Origin: Corticium candelabrum
Lineage: Eukaryota; Porifera; Homoscleromorpha; Homosclerophorida; Plakinidae
Length of the DNA stretch: 64,000 nt
Direction: 5' to 3'
Assembly: GCF_963422355.1 (NCBI RefSeq)
Contig: NC_085089.1
Span: forward strand, 591,001-655,000
Part shown: one piece after another, positions 36,339-56,744 of the stretch
Position numbering within the stretch: the stretch's first letter is position 1
Layout of the letters: every line of letters starts with the position of its first letter
The notes under the pieces: model-generated
What the model was told of the DNA's origin: nothing
The model's database searches: none
Seen by the model: the letters and a program-made list of their open reading frames with translations, nothing else
Translations under genes and position numbers: made by a program

Positions 36339-37239
36339 TGGCACTTCCACAGAGTCTGCCTGCAACAAAGAGGAAACAGACCGAGCAGTGACAAAATAGT
36401 CCTGCTGTACGTAGTCGCAGCTGAATGTACGTGTTTGCTTCGAGTCTCGCACGCAATTTGATCTGAAACTTGCAATTGTCAGAAAAACCCAATAAAACTA
36501 GTTTATGGAATCGATCGGTTTACGCCGGCCACACAGTTTGCAATCAACTACACCCACCCATTCATAGCAACGAAACGGTTTCATTCTCATTAACAACAAA
36601 TCCAAAGAGCAATGAATGAGCAAAAACCGCTTGTTGTAAACGACCGCAGTCTTTCACAATTCTTGCTAATAATAGTTTACATGTACAAGTCACATGTTCC
36701 ATCTCGCTTTGGCAAACAAACAAAAGGTACAAAGAGAAAGTGAAACATCTTCCCCCGCATTTAGGACGTCAGCAAGTTGGAACGAGCACTGTGCAGCTGG
36801 CAAACTGTATGCAAACCATTTTAAAGAGCGAAACTAAACTAACGTAGTAGTAACAGTCCTGTATTGATGCTAAGGTAAATGACACCCACTAGCAATACTC
36901 ATAACGCCGTAGTGTACTGCGTGTAAAAATATCCAATTGCACAAGCTGACCCGTCAGATCAGAACAAAGAACACAATCGATCGCCGGTTCATCTCGCTCC
37001 AGTGACTGCGCGTCCTATTACATTAGCCTCCCCAACTATTACTATACAAAGATCACGTGACAAGTGTGGTAGGAACATTACAAAACCTTAACATATTCAT
37101 TGTTCCACGTAGAGCTCACAACGAATCAGTTAAATCTTCTTGACTGCTTGCGCTTACTATCAGTCTTGAACTCGAAAAACTCCTCTGTGGTACACTGAAA
37201 TCTGTTTCATCCTATCACAAAAAAGGGAATGAGACATCA
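36339..37239. other. Intergenic region
   Basis: Between the convergent ends of the PKD-like gene (+) and the ACAP-like gene (-). No coding sequence or repeat recognised. Confidence 0.6.
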
Positions 37240-45611
<8,372 letters not shown>

Positions 45612-45843
45612 GCGGTCACATACTGTATACTACATTTCTAGCAACTGCAGCAAAAATTATAAGCAATGTAGCCAAAATTTGATATATAATACCTTCATAA
45701 AACTCATCCTGTTTCTGTGATAACGTCTACAGGCTTGAATTGCGATAGAAACATTCATGATTAACGCACGTTACTCGGTTCCTTAACACTTGGTGTCATT
45801 TATTCACTTCTATGTCAATTAAAAGCATCATTTACATATTTCG

Positions 45844-46532
45844 TCACTGTGTGTTGTCTGTTTTGTAAAGCAAGAGCACTGTTTGCGTCGTTGTTGCGTC
45901 GTTGTCGCTTTCTTCAGCAAACTCTTCAGTTCTAGTGTTTGTGACTTGAATACGGGCATTTGCTTGCAAATTCGCTGCAGTCTTTTCAAATCCTAAACAT
46001 CATGTATTTTGAAAAATACTTTAACTTAATAATTACGCTCAAGAGCAGCTCATCTGACACGAGTGGCACACTGCAAAACCCAGTCATTGGCCAGACTGCA
46101 CCGCACACCTAATATGTGAGTTCTGATCACGTTACAAAGGGCCTTTGAGCTAACGAATGCCTCATTAGTCTCTGGCCGTAGATCTTAAAAGAACATTACC
46201 GTTATCACGAGATGCGTGCAACTGAGTACTTACCATTGCAAAGATTCAGCCAAAATGTAGAACCGTTCCAATCCATTTGTTGAGCATACCTACATGGATA
46301 TACACACACATCATGTACACACTAACAACAGCCCAACCCAGACTAAAGCATATTCTCGGTATAAAACATAAACAACACCACAAAGAGACTAAACAATTAC
46401 GCAGATATTGAGATATACATAAACACACACTTAGAAGAAAACGTAGAAGCAAATCATAGAAAACAAAGCAACCAGGCAAGCAATCACAATGTCTATTTGA
46501 CAAAGGCAGAACAGAAAACTACATATATATAA

Positions 46533-46596
<64 letters not shown>

Positions 46597-49504
46597 AGTT
46601 GACAAGCAGTAAGAGTGTCTCACCATAACGCTATGAGTGATGACAAATAAAAGGCAGCATCTGGAGCGGCATCGACAGCCAAAACATCATTGCAAAACTC
46701 GGTCGCAAAATCAATACAAGATTCCACCGTCTCGTATGACGAACCTGAACTCACGTTCACAAGCTTGAATCAAAAAATTGAAGATAAACACCGACTTGTG
46801 ACGTTACACAACCTCTAGTGATCAGCATCTCCAAGCAGCAAGCAAAGTACCAAGCGCCGGCTACCTTCTCGTTTTCTTCAATCCAAAAGTCACGCAGTTG
46901 TATAAGAGTCGAGTCGACCTCTTTGGTGCTAACACGATCATAACATATTGTATATACATCATCGTTCATTCAATCATCTCTGCATGTATTCGACAACTTT
47001 TCGTTTGCTGATGCGGCGCCAAAGTATAATGGTAGTACTTTAATCGGAATCTTCAAATCGTGTAATACTGCGGCGATTTCCAGCGCAATATTTCCTTTGG
47101 AAAAATTAGATAAAATGAAGTAGAAATGATAGAATAGCGATGTTAACCGAGTATATATGTACTGTACCTGCATCGATTGCTTCAATCATGTCGCCGTGTG
47201 CCAGGTGCAGGTTGAGGGCAACAGACTGAAAATGAGCGACCGAAAGCAAATCTTTAGCAGTGAGTTGCACGCCACTGCAGCTATAAACATCGCTCACCAT
47301 ATATACATCATACACTACAATCTCGTACAAGATACTAGACTAACAGAGCTCGAGCCGTCTTCTCGTATTTTCTTGCCAATCGTCGCAGCCCAAATTGTAG
47401 ACAACATTCGATCATGACCGAGTAAGCTTCAAGCAGCTGCAAATACCAAATCCCATTATAATTAAGATTAAATGGCATACGGAAGAACGGCGCTTAGTGC
47501 TGCGACACGCATATATTGCCGCACCTGGTGTATGTCTTCCTGTGCACTTTCTGCTGCGTTTAGTTGTTGTAAGGCCGCCATCATCGTTCCTAGATTGTCA
47601 CGATGAAGATGGTGAACGTGTGTCAGATGCACTAAACAGCGCGCTTGTTCTAACAAAAGCTGTGACTTCTCATCACTACAAACACAACGACAAAAGCCAA
47701 ACAAAGAAGTACACTTAGTTACAAGAACTAAACATACCGCACTGACTACTTACCTGAAACGTCTCAGAAAGTGGTGGGGAAAGTAGATATGCAGTGCTTG
47801 TCTCACACCTTCGACTACCGTTCTCCATACCATAGCAGCACGACAGCGACTTGGTTGCCGTCTGTTCAATATTCTGAGAGCGCCGTAAAAGTGTGGCATG
47901 CACTCTTCGGTGTGTCCCATTTGAAAAAGAGCTCGACCCAAAAGAGCCCGAATGCGAGCTCTTTCCTCGTTCGAAACTTGCGAGCCTTCTTCTATCATCA
48001 TCTGTGCACGTTTGAGATGAATGACGGCATCTAAATTTGCGTAAGTTTCGACTGCAGCCGCTCCCGCTTCTATCGTATACAAGAGCCTCTTCTGCGTCAT
48101 ACCGGCAGCCTCGTAGTGTCTCACAAGTTGTGGATAGACATGAGACAGCACTTCGGCACATTCACAATGAGCCATATCGACTTCATGAAAATGATCTAAA
48201 TCCGTTCTGTCCGATGACTCACGACTCTTCTCTTTCGATGATGATTTCACGTTTTCTCTCCGTTTCATCAATTCTTCATCCTCCTGCCAAAGATCATTCG
48301 AACACAAAGACTCTACGGAAGCAGATCGATTGAAAGCAAAAACCGTTGAATAGAAAGAATTGTCTGAACAAAACACGCACCAGACATTAGCGAAAAAACC
48401 TATACTAAGCTATGCTATATATACACTATAACTCACCGGTCGACAACCTTCGACGACGTTTCTTAACTCGCTTGTCTCCCACCTGACCGATGAACGCTCT
48501 TTGCCGAACGACATTTCGCGATGCAGCGATCAAATCCAACTGACGAACAAAAACTTTTTGAGCTTGAATGGCGTGATGATGTTCTTCCGACCCTTCCATA
48601 AAATCTCCACCGCCACAGTGGCGACACTTGTGAGCTTGAGCTTCGAGTAACTCTGCAGCTTTCTGGTGCAAATGTTTCCTTTGGTCTGTCAACATCAAGC
48701 TGTGAGCCGTTTCTTGCAGATATGTGTGCGTAAAACGAAACGTTTTGCACATGACATGATCGTCATCTTTCTCTGCTGCCATGCAGTGGCAATACAGATC
48801 GTAATCGTCGTCTTGCAACACGCCAGCGGCGACTTTCTTAGCTGCCGCAGCTACGGCACACTCAAATATTGCCGATTTGACCAACTGGTTGATTGATTTG
48901 GAAAGGCCTTGCGAACACTTTCGAGGAATGATTCCAGCAAGCATCGTCCTAACCAAGAATCAAAAGACTAAAACACGAGAAGAAAAGTGAACCAACAATA
49001 GATGACCGACATCTAACCTTGTAAATACGACTCCGAGTACTGCGGCGCATTTCATCACCAGACGATTCTGGTGCGACTGACGGTCAATCCTCGAAAGCAC
49101 CAACTCTTTCACAGAGCTTGGAACAGACACTCGGTCTATATCGACTTCCAGTAATATTACGCACATTTTCTTTGCCGTGACCACATTATTACTATTACTC
49201 TTTTCCGAAAATGAATGAAGAGAAGGTTTTCCGAAAATTCCTCGCGATGATCGAGCAGGTCCTGACGGTCGCCGCCCATCCAATCGATTGTGAATTTCGT
49301 CTTCAGAAACAATGCTGATCTGTCGACGACGTAGCATGCTGTTCATCAGCTCTTCGCAAAAGAGAGGAACACCGTGACATCGTGCAGTCAATCGCTCCAA
49401 TTCTACTGGAATGCTAGACACGCCTAATGCTAAACGTGCCAGTTCCGTCATCTCCATTTGGTCTAAACGGCCCAACTTCTGTAAACACAATCATACTTAT
49501 TAAA

Positions 49505-49575
<71 letters not shown>

Positions 49576-50091
49576 CCAACACGTCACCTCAATTCACAAG
49601 CAAGCACTCGTGCAAACATAAACGCTAAATACGACGGTATATGCAAGCAAGACAGCCAACGAAAAAAGAGAAGCAAACAAACGAATAGACAGAAAGCCAT
49701 GCAGATGAAGAACAAAAACGGACAGAAACTTAGAGACAAAGAGATCAAACAGCAATACTGTATCCGTGCATGCAGCAAATCATGCAAATTCTCAAATTTC
49801 TTTCGTACCATTTGAATTGTGTGTGGATGGTGAATTATCTTTTCAGCTGCAACCGGTGCAATCACAGATTGAGCAAACGGACGCATAGCAAGCACCAAGA
49901 GAGCACTTCCATCACAGGAAACGTCATAAAGAAATGTCCATGACTCGGCATCAACCCACTGAGCATTATCCACAAAAAAGACACATGGCTGAGCAAGAGC
50001 AACCTGACAAACCAAGCAACAACTCACAAGCACAATCTAAAGCTCAATGTTCTAATTTTTTAGCATAGTAGTCAAATCATGAAGCAGTATA

Positions 50092-50182
<91 letters not shown>

Positions 50183-51241
50183 ATATATAAACAATACATG
50201 TATGTTAGAAAATATAAAAGCAACCTACATGATGGACAATGTTGAAGAGCAATAAGTGGAGCATCTGCGTATGTTTCTCAGACGTTATATGTTGCGTTCT
50301 TGAAGAATGCGGTAACTAGAGTAAACAGCAGCAAGAACAATAAACCCTAGGCCTGCATAATACCCTTCTTTACACAGGCAAGCACGTAACATACGTTGAT
50401 GTTTAGAAGCTCGTTGAGTAAAGGCAAGTCCGGTTTAAGTGCCTCTGGTACTTTAGAAATGATCAATTCTTCCCGCTCGGTAGACGAATGGCACCGGTCA
50501 AGCTCAAGAAGACGAGCGACAAGTGTTTTAACGGCGTATAGTGGAGTATGCTGCTCTTCTTGACTAGCATGGCCACACACAACCCGAAACTGTTTTCGCC
50601 AAGCCTCTGTCTACAGAAAATAATTTAGTTCAAAAGCAAATATATAGAGTTCATTAAATAGCCTAATAACCTACAAGACAACAGAAAACAACATAAACAC
50701 ATTGACAAGCAACACACAGATTAACAGACAGATTAACAGACAGATTAACAAACAAACAGACAACAGAAACAGACAAACCTGTAGCATGCATGCATATTTA
50801 GTGATGCTGAATTCAGCATTGCATCTCGCACACAGACCTTAAAAACTTCCAAGAGATGAGTCTTTCCCATTCCTAGAGGTCCTTCAACAACAACGCAGGT
50901 AGGATCACACCACTCTTCTTCATGATATTTAGTTAGTTTATTCAACACCAACTCAAAACGTTTCATTTCCTGTCGACGACCTGCGAGGAACCACAAGAGT
51001 AAGTACCGACATAAAAGACAGTCATTAACAGCAATTTAATAGTCAAAGTGTTCTCACAACAAACGTAATAACATTTTTAAATTAAAATATCATTGCATGC
51101 TCTGTGGTAGCCTACCAACTAGAGTAATAGTAGCCTGCTGAGCTCTTGCTTCGTTGTTTTCTGCAGCAGTGGCCAGAGACGAGAAGAAATGGTCATGGCT
51201 AAAGATTGTAACAACAAAGTTTGTTAAACTCTTTGCAGCAA

Positions 51242-51329
<88 letters not shown>

Positions 51330-54300
51330 GCGCGCACGTCAGAGAAAAAGAAAAAAGAAGAAAAAGGGAGAACAAAGACAACTCAGATAAAGAAAAGAAG
51401 ATGGGAAAGAGAGAGAGGAGAACGAGTGAGAGAGAAAAAGACAAAAACAAAGCAAAGAATTGTTGCTTGTCGTTGTTTCCGCGAATTTGTGTTGTCCATC
51501 TGCATCATGTTCAACCATGCATGCACTAACATTATTATACAATGCACGTTCACACTAGAGACTTAGAACCAAGTCAGGTATAGTTTATCAAGTATTTTTG
51601 GTAGAGTAAGTTGTGACAAGAAAATTTATCTGATGCAGAGTGGTTCTGAAGTTGCTAGTGTGAACGCGGTCTAGTCACGGTAAGCCCAAAAATTCAGCCA
51701 TGTGCTACTTCACAACATTTAATAAAACGTATTTTTGACTGCTCTCGATCAGGATCGGTGAGAAGAAGAAAAATTTCAACGCGTTCTATTTTGCTTCATT
51801 ATTAAGTTAAAGCCAAAAATTTCTGGGCTTACTGCGCATTCTCTTCTCTCAACACAATGTGATTTATCATACTAAATTTCTGTGTTGTATAAATAGAGAA
51901 GTTCAGAATATTCTATTCCCTTCAACGGCGTGTCAGGTACGACACACGTGAAAGTTTTACTGTTGATTCCAGAGTACTTCATGGTTGACTCATCACATGT
52001 CACACAACCATGAAATGCCATCATGAGACGTGCGCCCATATTGACACTTCTACCAATCACTAACAACCAGTTGGAAAGTTGAAAGACAAACATGACAAAC
52101 ACTTTTTAGTTGTCGATTGTACCTGTAAATTCTTGTCGCTTAGGATGTCCAACAACACCACAGAAAGTTCTTCCTGTGGTTACACCTATACTACAACTGT
52201 AAAGAACAAAATATTTATTTGTAGTAAACTTTTCATTTGCATTCTGACAACAACAAGGCCATCCAGTTATACACTGACAAATAATGGTTGTATGTACAAA
52301 CAAAGAAACAAACAAACAAACAAATGAAAAAACAATTGAACAAAAACAACAAACAAACAGACAGACACACAAAAACAAACAAACACAAGCAAACAAACAG
52401 GCAAAAGTGTCTTGACAAAATACAAGTACTAGCACAAATCATCATCGACAAGTTCACCAATTACTAATTGACCAACAAAACCTAGAATGTAGAGCATAAA
52501 CAGTACCCTAGCTGTCTTTCTTGCAGATGAATAAATATTTGTCGAGCAGCACGTAAAGCTCGTGCTGGGCCATTTTCATGCTTTTCTCCTGGCAAACCAA
52601 ATATAGCAAGAAATGTGCACCCTTTGTCAAACATAAACATCTTATTCACTGAACCTAAAACAATAAAAAAATACTGAGTGAAAGCAAGAACATGCATCTA
52701 ACATGTCATCTGCATTAATAGAAGACTAGTGTGCCTGCTTTTCAATTAACTTGTTTGTCTGTTTATCTGTCTGTCTGTCCGTCTGTCCGTGTCAGAGCTG
52801 TTTCCATTAGTCATTGTACAAGTTTAACCATTACTACTAATTAACACTCTGTCTATCAATTTGCCTGTCAACCCATCTGTTTATCCGATTGTGCCCGTTT
52901 GTCTCTAGACCAATCTATTTGTCAATCTGTCCCTTTACCTGCCTACTAGCTGTACTGTCAAACACCTCTTCCCTTGTCTGAAAGCATACACATATGGTTT
53001 AATAGATGTTTACAACACTGAGTCAGTCAAATCAATTGTCTATCCGTGATGGTGCACATAATCTCACCATTCAGCCATGTCACGTTTTTGTAAATGACAG
53101 TGAAGACCAACTGCAAATCTTCCAAAGCAATCTGTGGATCTTTTCTCTTGTCAAGATCAAAGTTGATAAATAAAATGCTGACTATCCGCATCTCTGACAT
53201 CCACTCAAGTGACTGACCACCATCCATCTAATGTGCACAAGCAAAAGAAATCTGCTGCATTAAATGCACACTACTGACAGACAATTACAAGATTCATCTC
53301 ACCTTACTCAAGACTGCCTTAGGGAGATATGTTTTCAATGTCTATGACAACCAAACCCATATCACATACAAACATAATTCATCTGTGCATGTCTAAATGA
53401 AATAAGCAAATGCTGTCATACAAGCTGACAACGAAGGGCACCACTATTCATCCAATTCATCTATCCATCCTTCTGTATTACGACAGTATAATGTGTTCAT
53501 GTGCATAATAGATAACACAACCCAAACCACCACAACAAAACTGAATTTCTCTACCTCTTGCTCCTCCAGAGTCAAATGTTTAGCTTGGCTTGCTACTGGT
53601 CGCACTGCAACACACGACCAAACATTAGACATGCAGCAGCAAGTTGAATAATCTAAATTTGCCTTGAATTGTTGACAGAAACACTGGCGTTACTAGTGGC
53701 AATTCAGTTGTGTGGTTTGAAGAACTAGATTTAGGCTCAAACAACAATGTAGGTAAATTTTTTGAAGCAAAGGAGCTTAGACTTGATTCTTCAGTTGGGA
53801 CTTTGGCAGTCTGTTTCCAAAATCTGTTGACCTAGAACATAAAAGCTAAGCACAACCAAAGTGAGTAAAACCACACATTTCCCATTAAAAACTAAAATGA
53901 CAACATCTAGTCACTGACTACAATTATAGTGTTGATGACTTGTATCTGGTTGGTTACAATTGTGATAATTATTGCTTAAACAAATTGTAACAGCTAAATC
54001 ACAGTGTACCTGCATGTATCCACTTTTAAGAGTTCTTCCCTGACACTTATGGTTCCTGCAAGCCTCTTGAGCAAGTGGAGAAAGTATAACACTTCCAGAC
54101 ACAGCAAGGTTCTGTGCATAATTGACATCATTGATTGCCTGTCCCGTCAAAGCAAATTGTTTAGCTTCACTGCCACCAACAACAAATGCATCCATTGCTC
54201 CAGCAGCAAGACCAATCTTCAACCTGTCAAACAGATGGCATCCAATAAACGAGACATGTTGCATCCCCTGTTACACTATCATTGATTGTATTCTGTTTGT

Positions 54301-55583
54301 CTCAGTCCTGAATAAAGCAGATTTGTACCCTATGCATATATTATGTATGTATGTATGATCTGTTCATTTCTTTCCATTTTTTGTGTGTTTGGTAATTTGA
54401 TAAAAGTTATTATTTAAGTTGACTGTTTCTCAGTCATTGCTAAGAAACAGCATACTGTACTCATTTGAGTAATTAAGCCCCAGGGTCATCGTTAACTAGT
54501 CAATCTCTTCCACCTATTATCACCTCTAGTGTCAAATGTCCAAGTAAAGCCCCAGCCTATACTTCAAAGTAGGTACCATTCAGCTCAACCCTGCAAGTTG
54601 GAGCTTACCAGAGCATATGACACTCACTTTGAACCCTACAAATGTAGATCGACTAGATGGCACATGTACATTACGCAAAACAACTGTCTGTCCATCTATA
54701 GTGACCTACCTGTGAGTCTATTAGCAGATGTTTATGTGGCTCTAAACAATTTTGCGGTATGCTATTTATTTGTTTGTTTACTGTGGTATTTGTTTGTGAA
54801 TTTGCTGACCTTTAACCTCACAGTGTGTCTGTCTGCCTGCCTGTCTGTTCGTTTCGTTTGATAATCTCTCTCTGTCTTTCTCTCTCCTCATAAAATGTAT
54901 CTCACTGTAGTTTTATTCCCTTGTCTATCTTATAATCATGACACTTTGCTTGAATATCAAGACTTGTCTGCAAGACAGATGGCACAACCAAACTAAACTG
55001 TGTCTTCTGGCATGGCCACAGAGCCAACAAAGCATCTCCAGCAAACTTCAGCACATCTCCTCCTCCCTCCAGTATGCATTCAATGATACATCCAAGATAA
55101 CCATTGAGGCATTTTGTCAGCTGGTCAGTTGCACATAAGCCTTTCTCATCTGGCTTTGTGTAACTCTCACAAAGTGTAGTAAATCCTACAAACGTAAACT
55201 AAAAAGCACTCATTCTACAAGTAGTTCTCATGCAACACCCATGCATTAAAGCATGCATGTGCACGCAAGTAGTGAACACGCTGGTAAGATCAATGTAAAG
55301 AAACGTACGTAATTTAAATATTGTTGGAAACACGTAGAAAATAAAACGGTGAGGAAAGATCGAGACATGAGTAGGGTGTATGGGTGAGCATAAGTAACGT
55401 TACAACAAGCAAGCGACAAGAAGAGTAGAAACACAAAAAACTGACACAGACAAAAAGAAGAGCAATGGCTGATTGAATAAAGGCACACGCACGCACACAC
55501 GCGCACGCACATATGCACACACCCACGCACACCCACGTACACATACAAACACACACACAATCTCACACACACACACACTCACA

Positions 55584-55624
<41 letters not shown>

Positions 55625-55641
55625 ACACACACACACATACA

Positions 55642-55718
<77 letters not shown>

Positions 55719-55726
55719 CACGCGCA

Positions 55727-55785
<59 letters not shown>

Positions 55786-55822
55786 ACAAGTACACATACG
55801 CGCACGCACATATGCACACACC

Positions 55823-55874
<52 letters not shown>

Positions 55875-56585
55875 TCAACCCTCTGAAAAAGCACTAAACA
55901 TGTGAACAACAAACTGCTAAGCCATAGACGTAAACTTGCTGTTTATATAGACATTATGGTAGCTCGTTTACCTACTATTCTCCTACATAATCACTGATTG
56001 ATGTCTCAACGATGAACAGTTACACAGCCATCGAAGAACACCGGAACCAAATAACGGGGACCACAGCAGCCTCGCTGTCCTGATCACTTAACTGTGTTGC
56101 GGGGTGGCGCACGTGTACCGTGGACGCCCGGTACCGTACAGTAACAGCATTGAAAAAATATACGAACGAATAAATAAAGAATAAGCGAATGAGCTGAAAC
56201 AAACTGTATTTGACATGCAAACAACCAACCAATGGTGTTTTCTAAAATTATGGTTAATTTAGCCAGAGCAAATATTTAATAAGATTGCGCGAAATTATTG
56301 CTAAGTAATGTATGTGTACGCTTCGATCTAAATTTCACAGCAATTTGATTGAGCGACTAAAAGTATTCTGACCAGAAATGTCTGCAAATAAGACGGCACC
56401 AAACAGTCTAGTTGCCAACGGAATGTTTGTTGTATACTTTTGCAGAGATACGAGGAATTCTGGAAGGTGCGAGAGCACTTCTGAGATCGACGCAGCTCCT
56501 ATCGCATCCCGCAGTCGACAAACATTTCAACGTTACTAATACAAGTCCAACCTTTCTCCGTACCTGAAGTCATACAGTCATTCAT
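45844..56585 (-). CDS. ADCY10: Soluble adenylyl cyclase (ADCY10)
   Basis: The intracellular bicarbonate- and calcium-regulated class III cyclase making cAMP from ATP. The modelled start at 56585 (MNDCMTS) splices in phase to 56498-56373 with LSHLPEFL and LFGAVLFADISG. Next is C1, with GGGDVLKFAGDALLALW (about 55187-54960) and KIGLAAGAMDAFVV (54260-54010). C2 follows with VNKMFMFDKGCTF, FLAIFGLPGEK, FCGVVGHP and VNMGARLMM, which keeps the Asn-x3-Arg pair. A P-loop NTPase (Walker A GPLGMGKTHL near 50880, then VFFVDNAQWVD near 50000) and a long helical TPR-like C-terminus end at TVLLLYKTDNTQ. Both C1 metal-binding Asp and the bicarbonate-site Lys of VLKFAGD are present, but the bicarbonate-site Arg is replaced: DVNYAQN where human has DVRLAQN. 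It is spread over many exons rich in microsatellites. Confidence 0.92.
46519..46593. repeat. (TA)n microsatellite
   Basis: TA array with two GTA interruptions in an ADCY10 intron. Confidence 0.96.
49507..49572. repeat. (CA)n microsatellite
   Basis: Perfect CA array in an ADCY10 intron. Confidence 0.97.
50096..50180. repeat. (CA)n microsatellite
   Basis: Perfect CA array in an ADCY10 intron, between the exons for the P-loop region. Confidence 0.97.
51244..51328. repeat. (GT)n microsatellite
   Basis: Perfect GT array followed by a purine-rich AGAAAAAGAAAA stretch to about 51455, in an ADCY10 intron. Confidence 0.97.
52740..52960. repeat. Degenerate TGTCTGTC-type simple sequence
   Basis: Runs of GTCTGTCTGTCCGTC-like units in an ADCY10 intron. 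Similar CAGACAGA/AACA runs recur near 52310-52400, 50720-50780 and 54830. Confidence 0.7.
55486..55870. repeat. Complex (CA)n array with internal duplication
   Basis: About 385 bp of CA repeats with CG and TA variants. A segment with CGCGCACGCACATATGCACACACCCACG appears near 55500 and again near 55800, so the array grew partly by block duplication. Lies in the large ADCY10 intron between the first two C1 exons. Confidence 0.95.
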
Positions 56586-56744
56586 GAATTAAACTTTAGA
56601 CTCTACAAAATAATTATGACGTCACAGTTAGACGACCAATAGCGGCGTTATGCTTCTATTTGACTCCATAAGAATTTAGTGTAGAAACTAATTCAAAGTG
56701 CATTTCATCAAACAGACCACCAGACAGTCTCTCGTCGCATTTGT

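Noticed and set aside
49584..49800. Minus-strand extension with many Phe, Leu and Cys beside the adenylyl cyclase P-loop exon, suggesting a membrane segment
   Set aside because: It is intron read-through after a splice donor; the cyclase frame ends before it.
52233..52460. Hydrophobic VCLFVCLFVCL-type frames (also 41716-41956, 63227-63493, 63536-63800)
   Set aside because: They are translations of AAACAAACAGACA-type intronic simple sequence, not membrane proteins.
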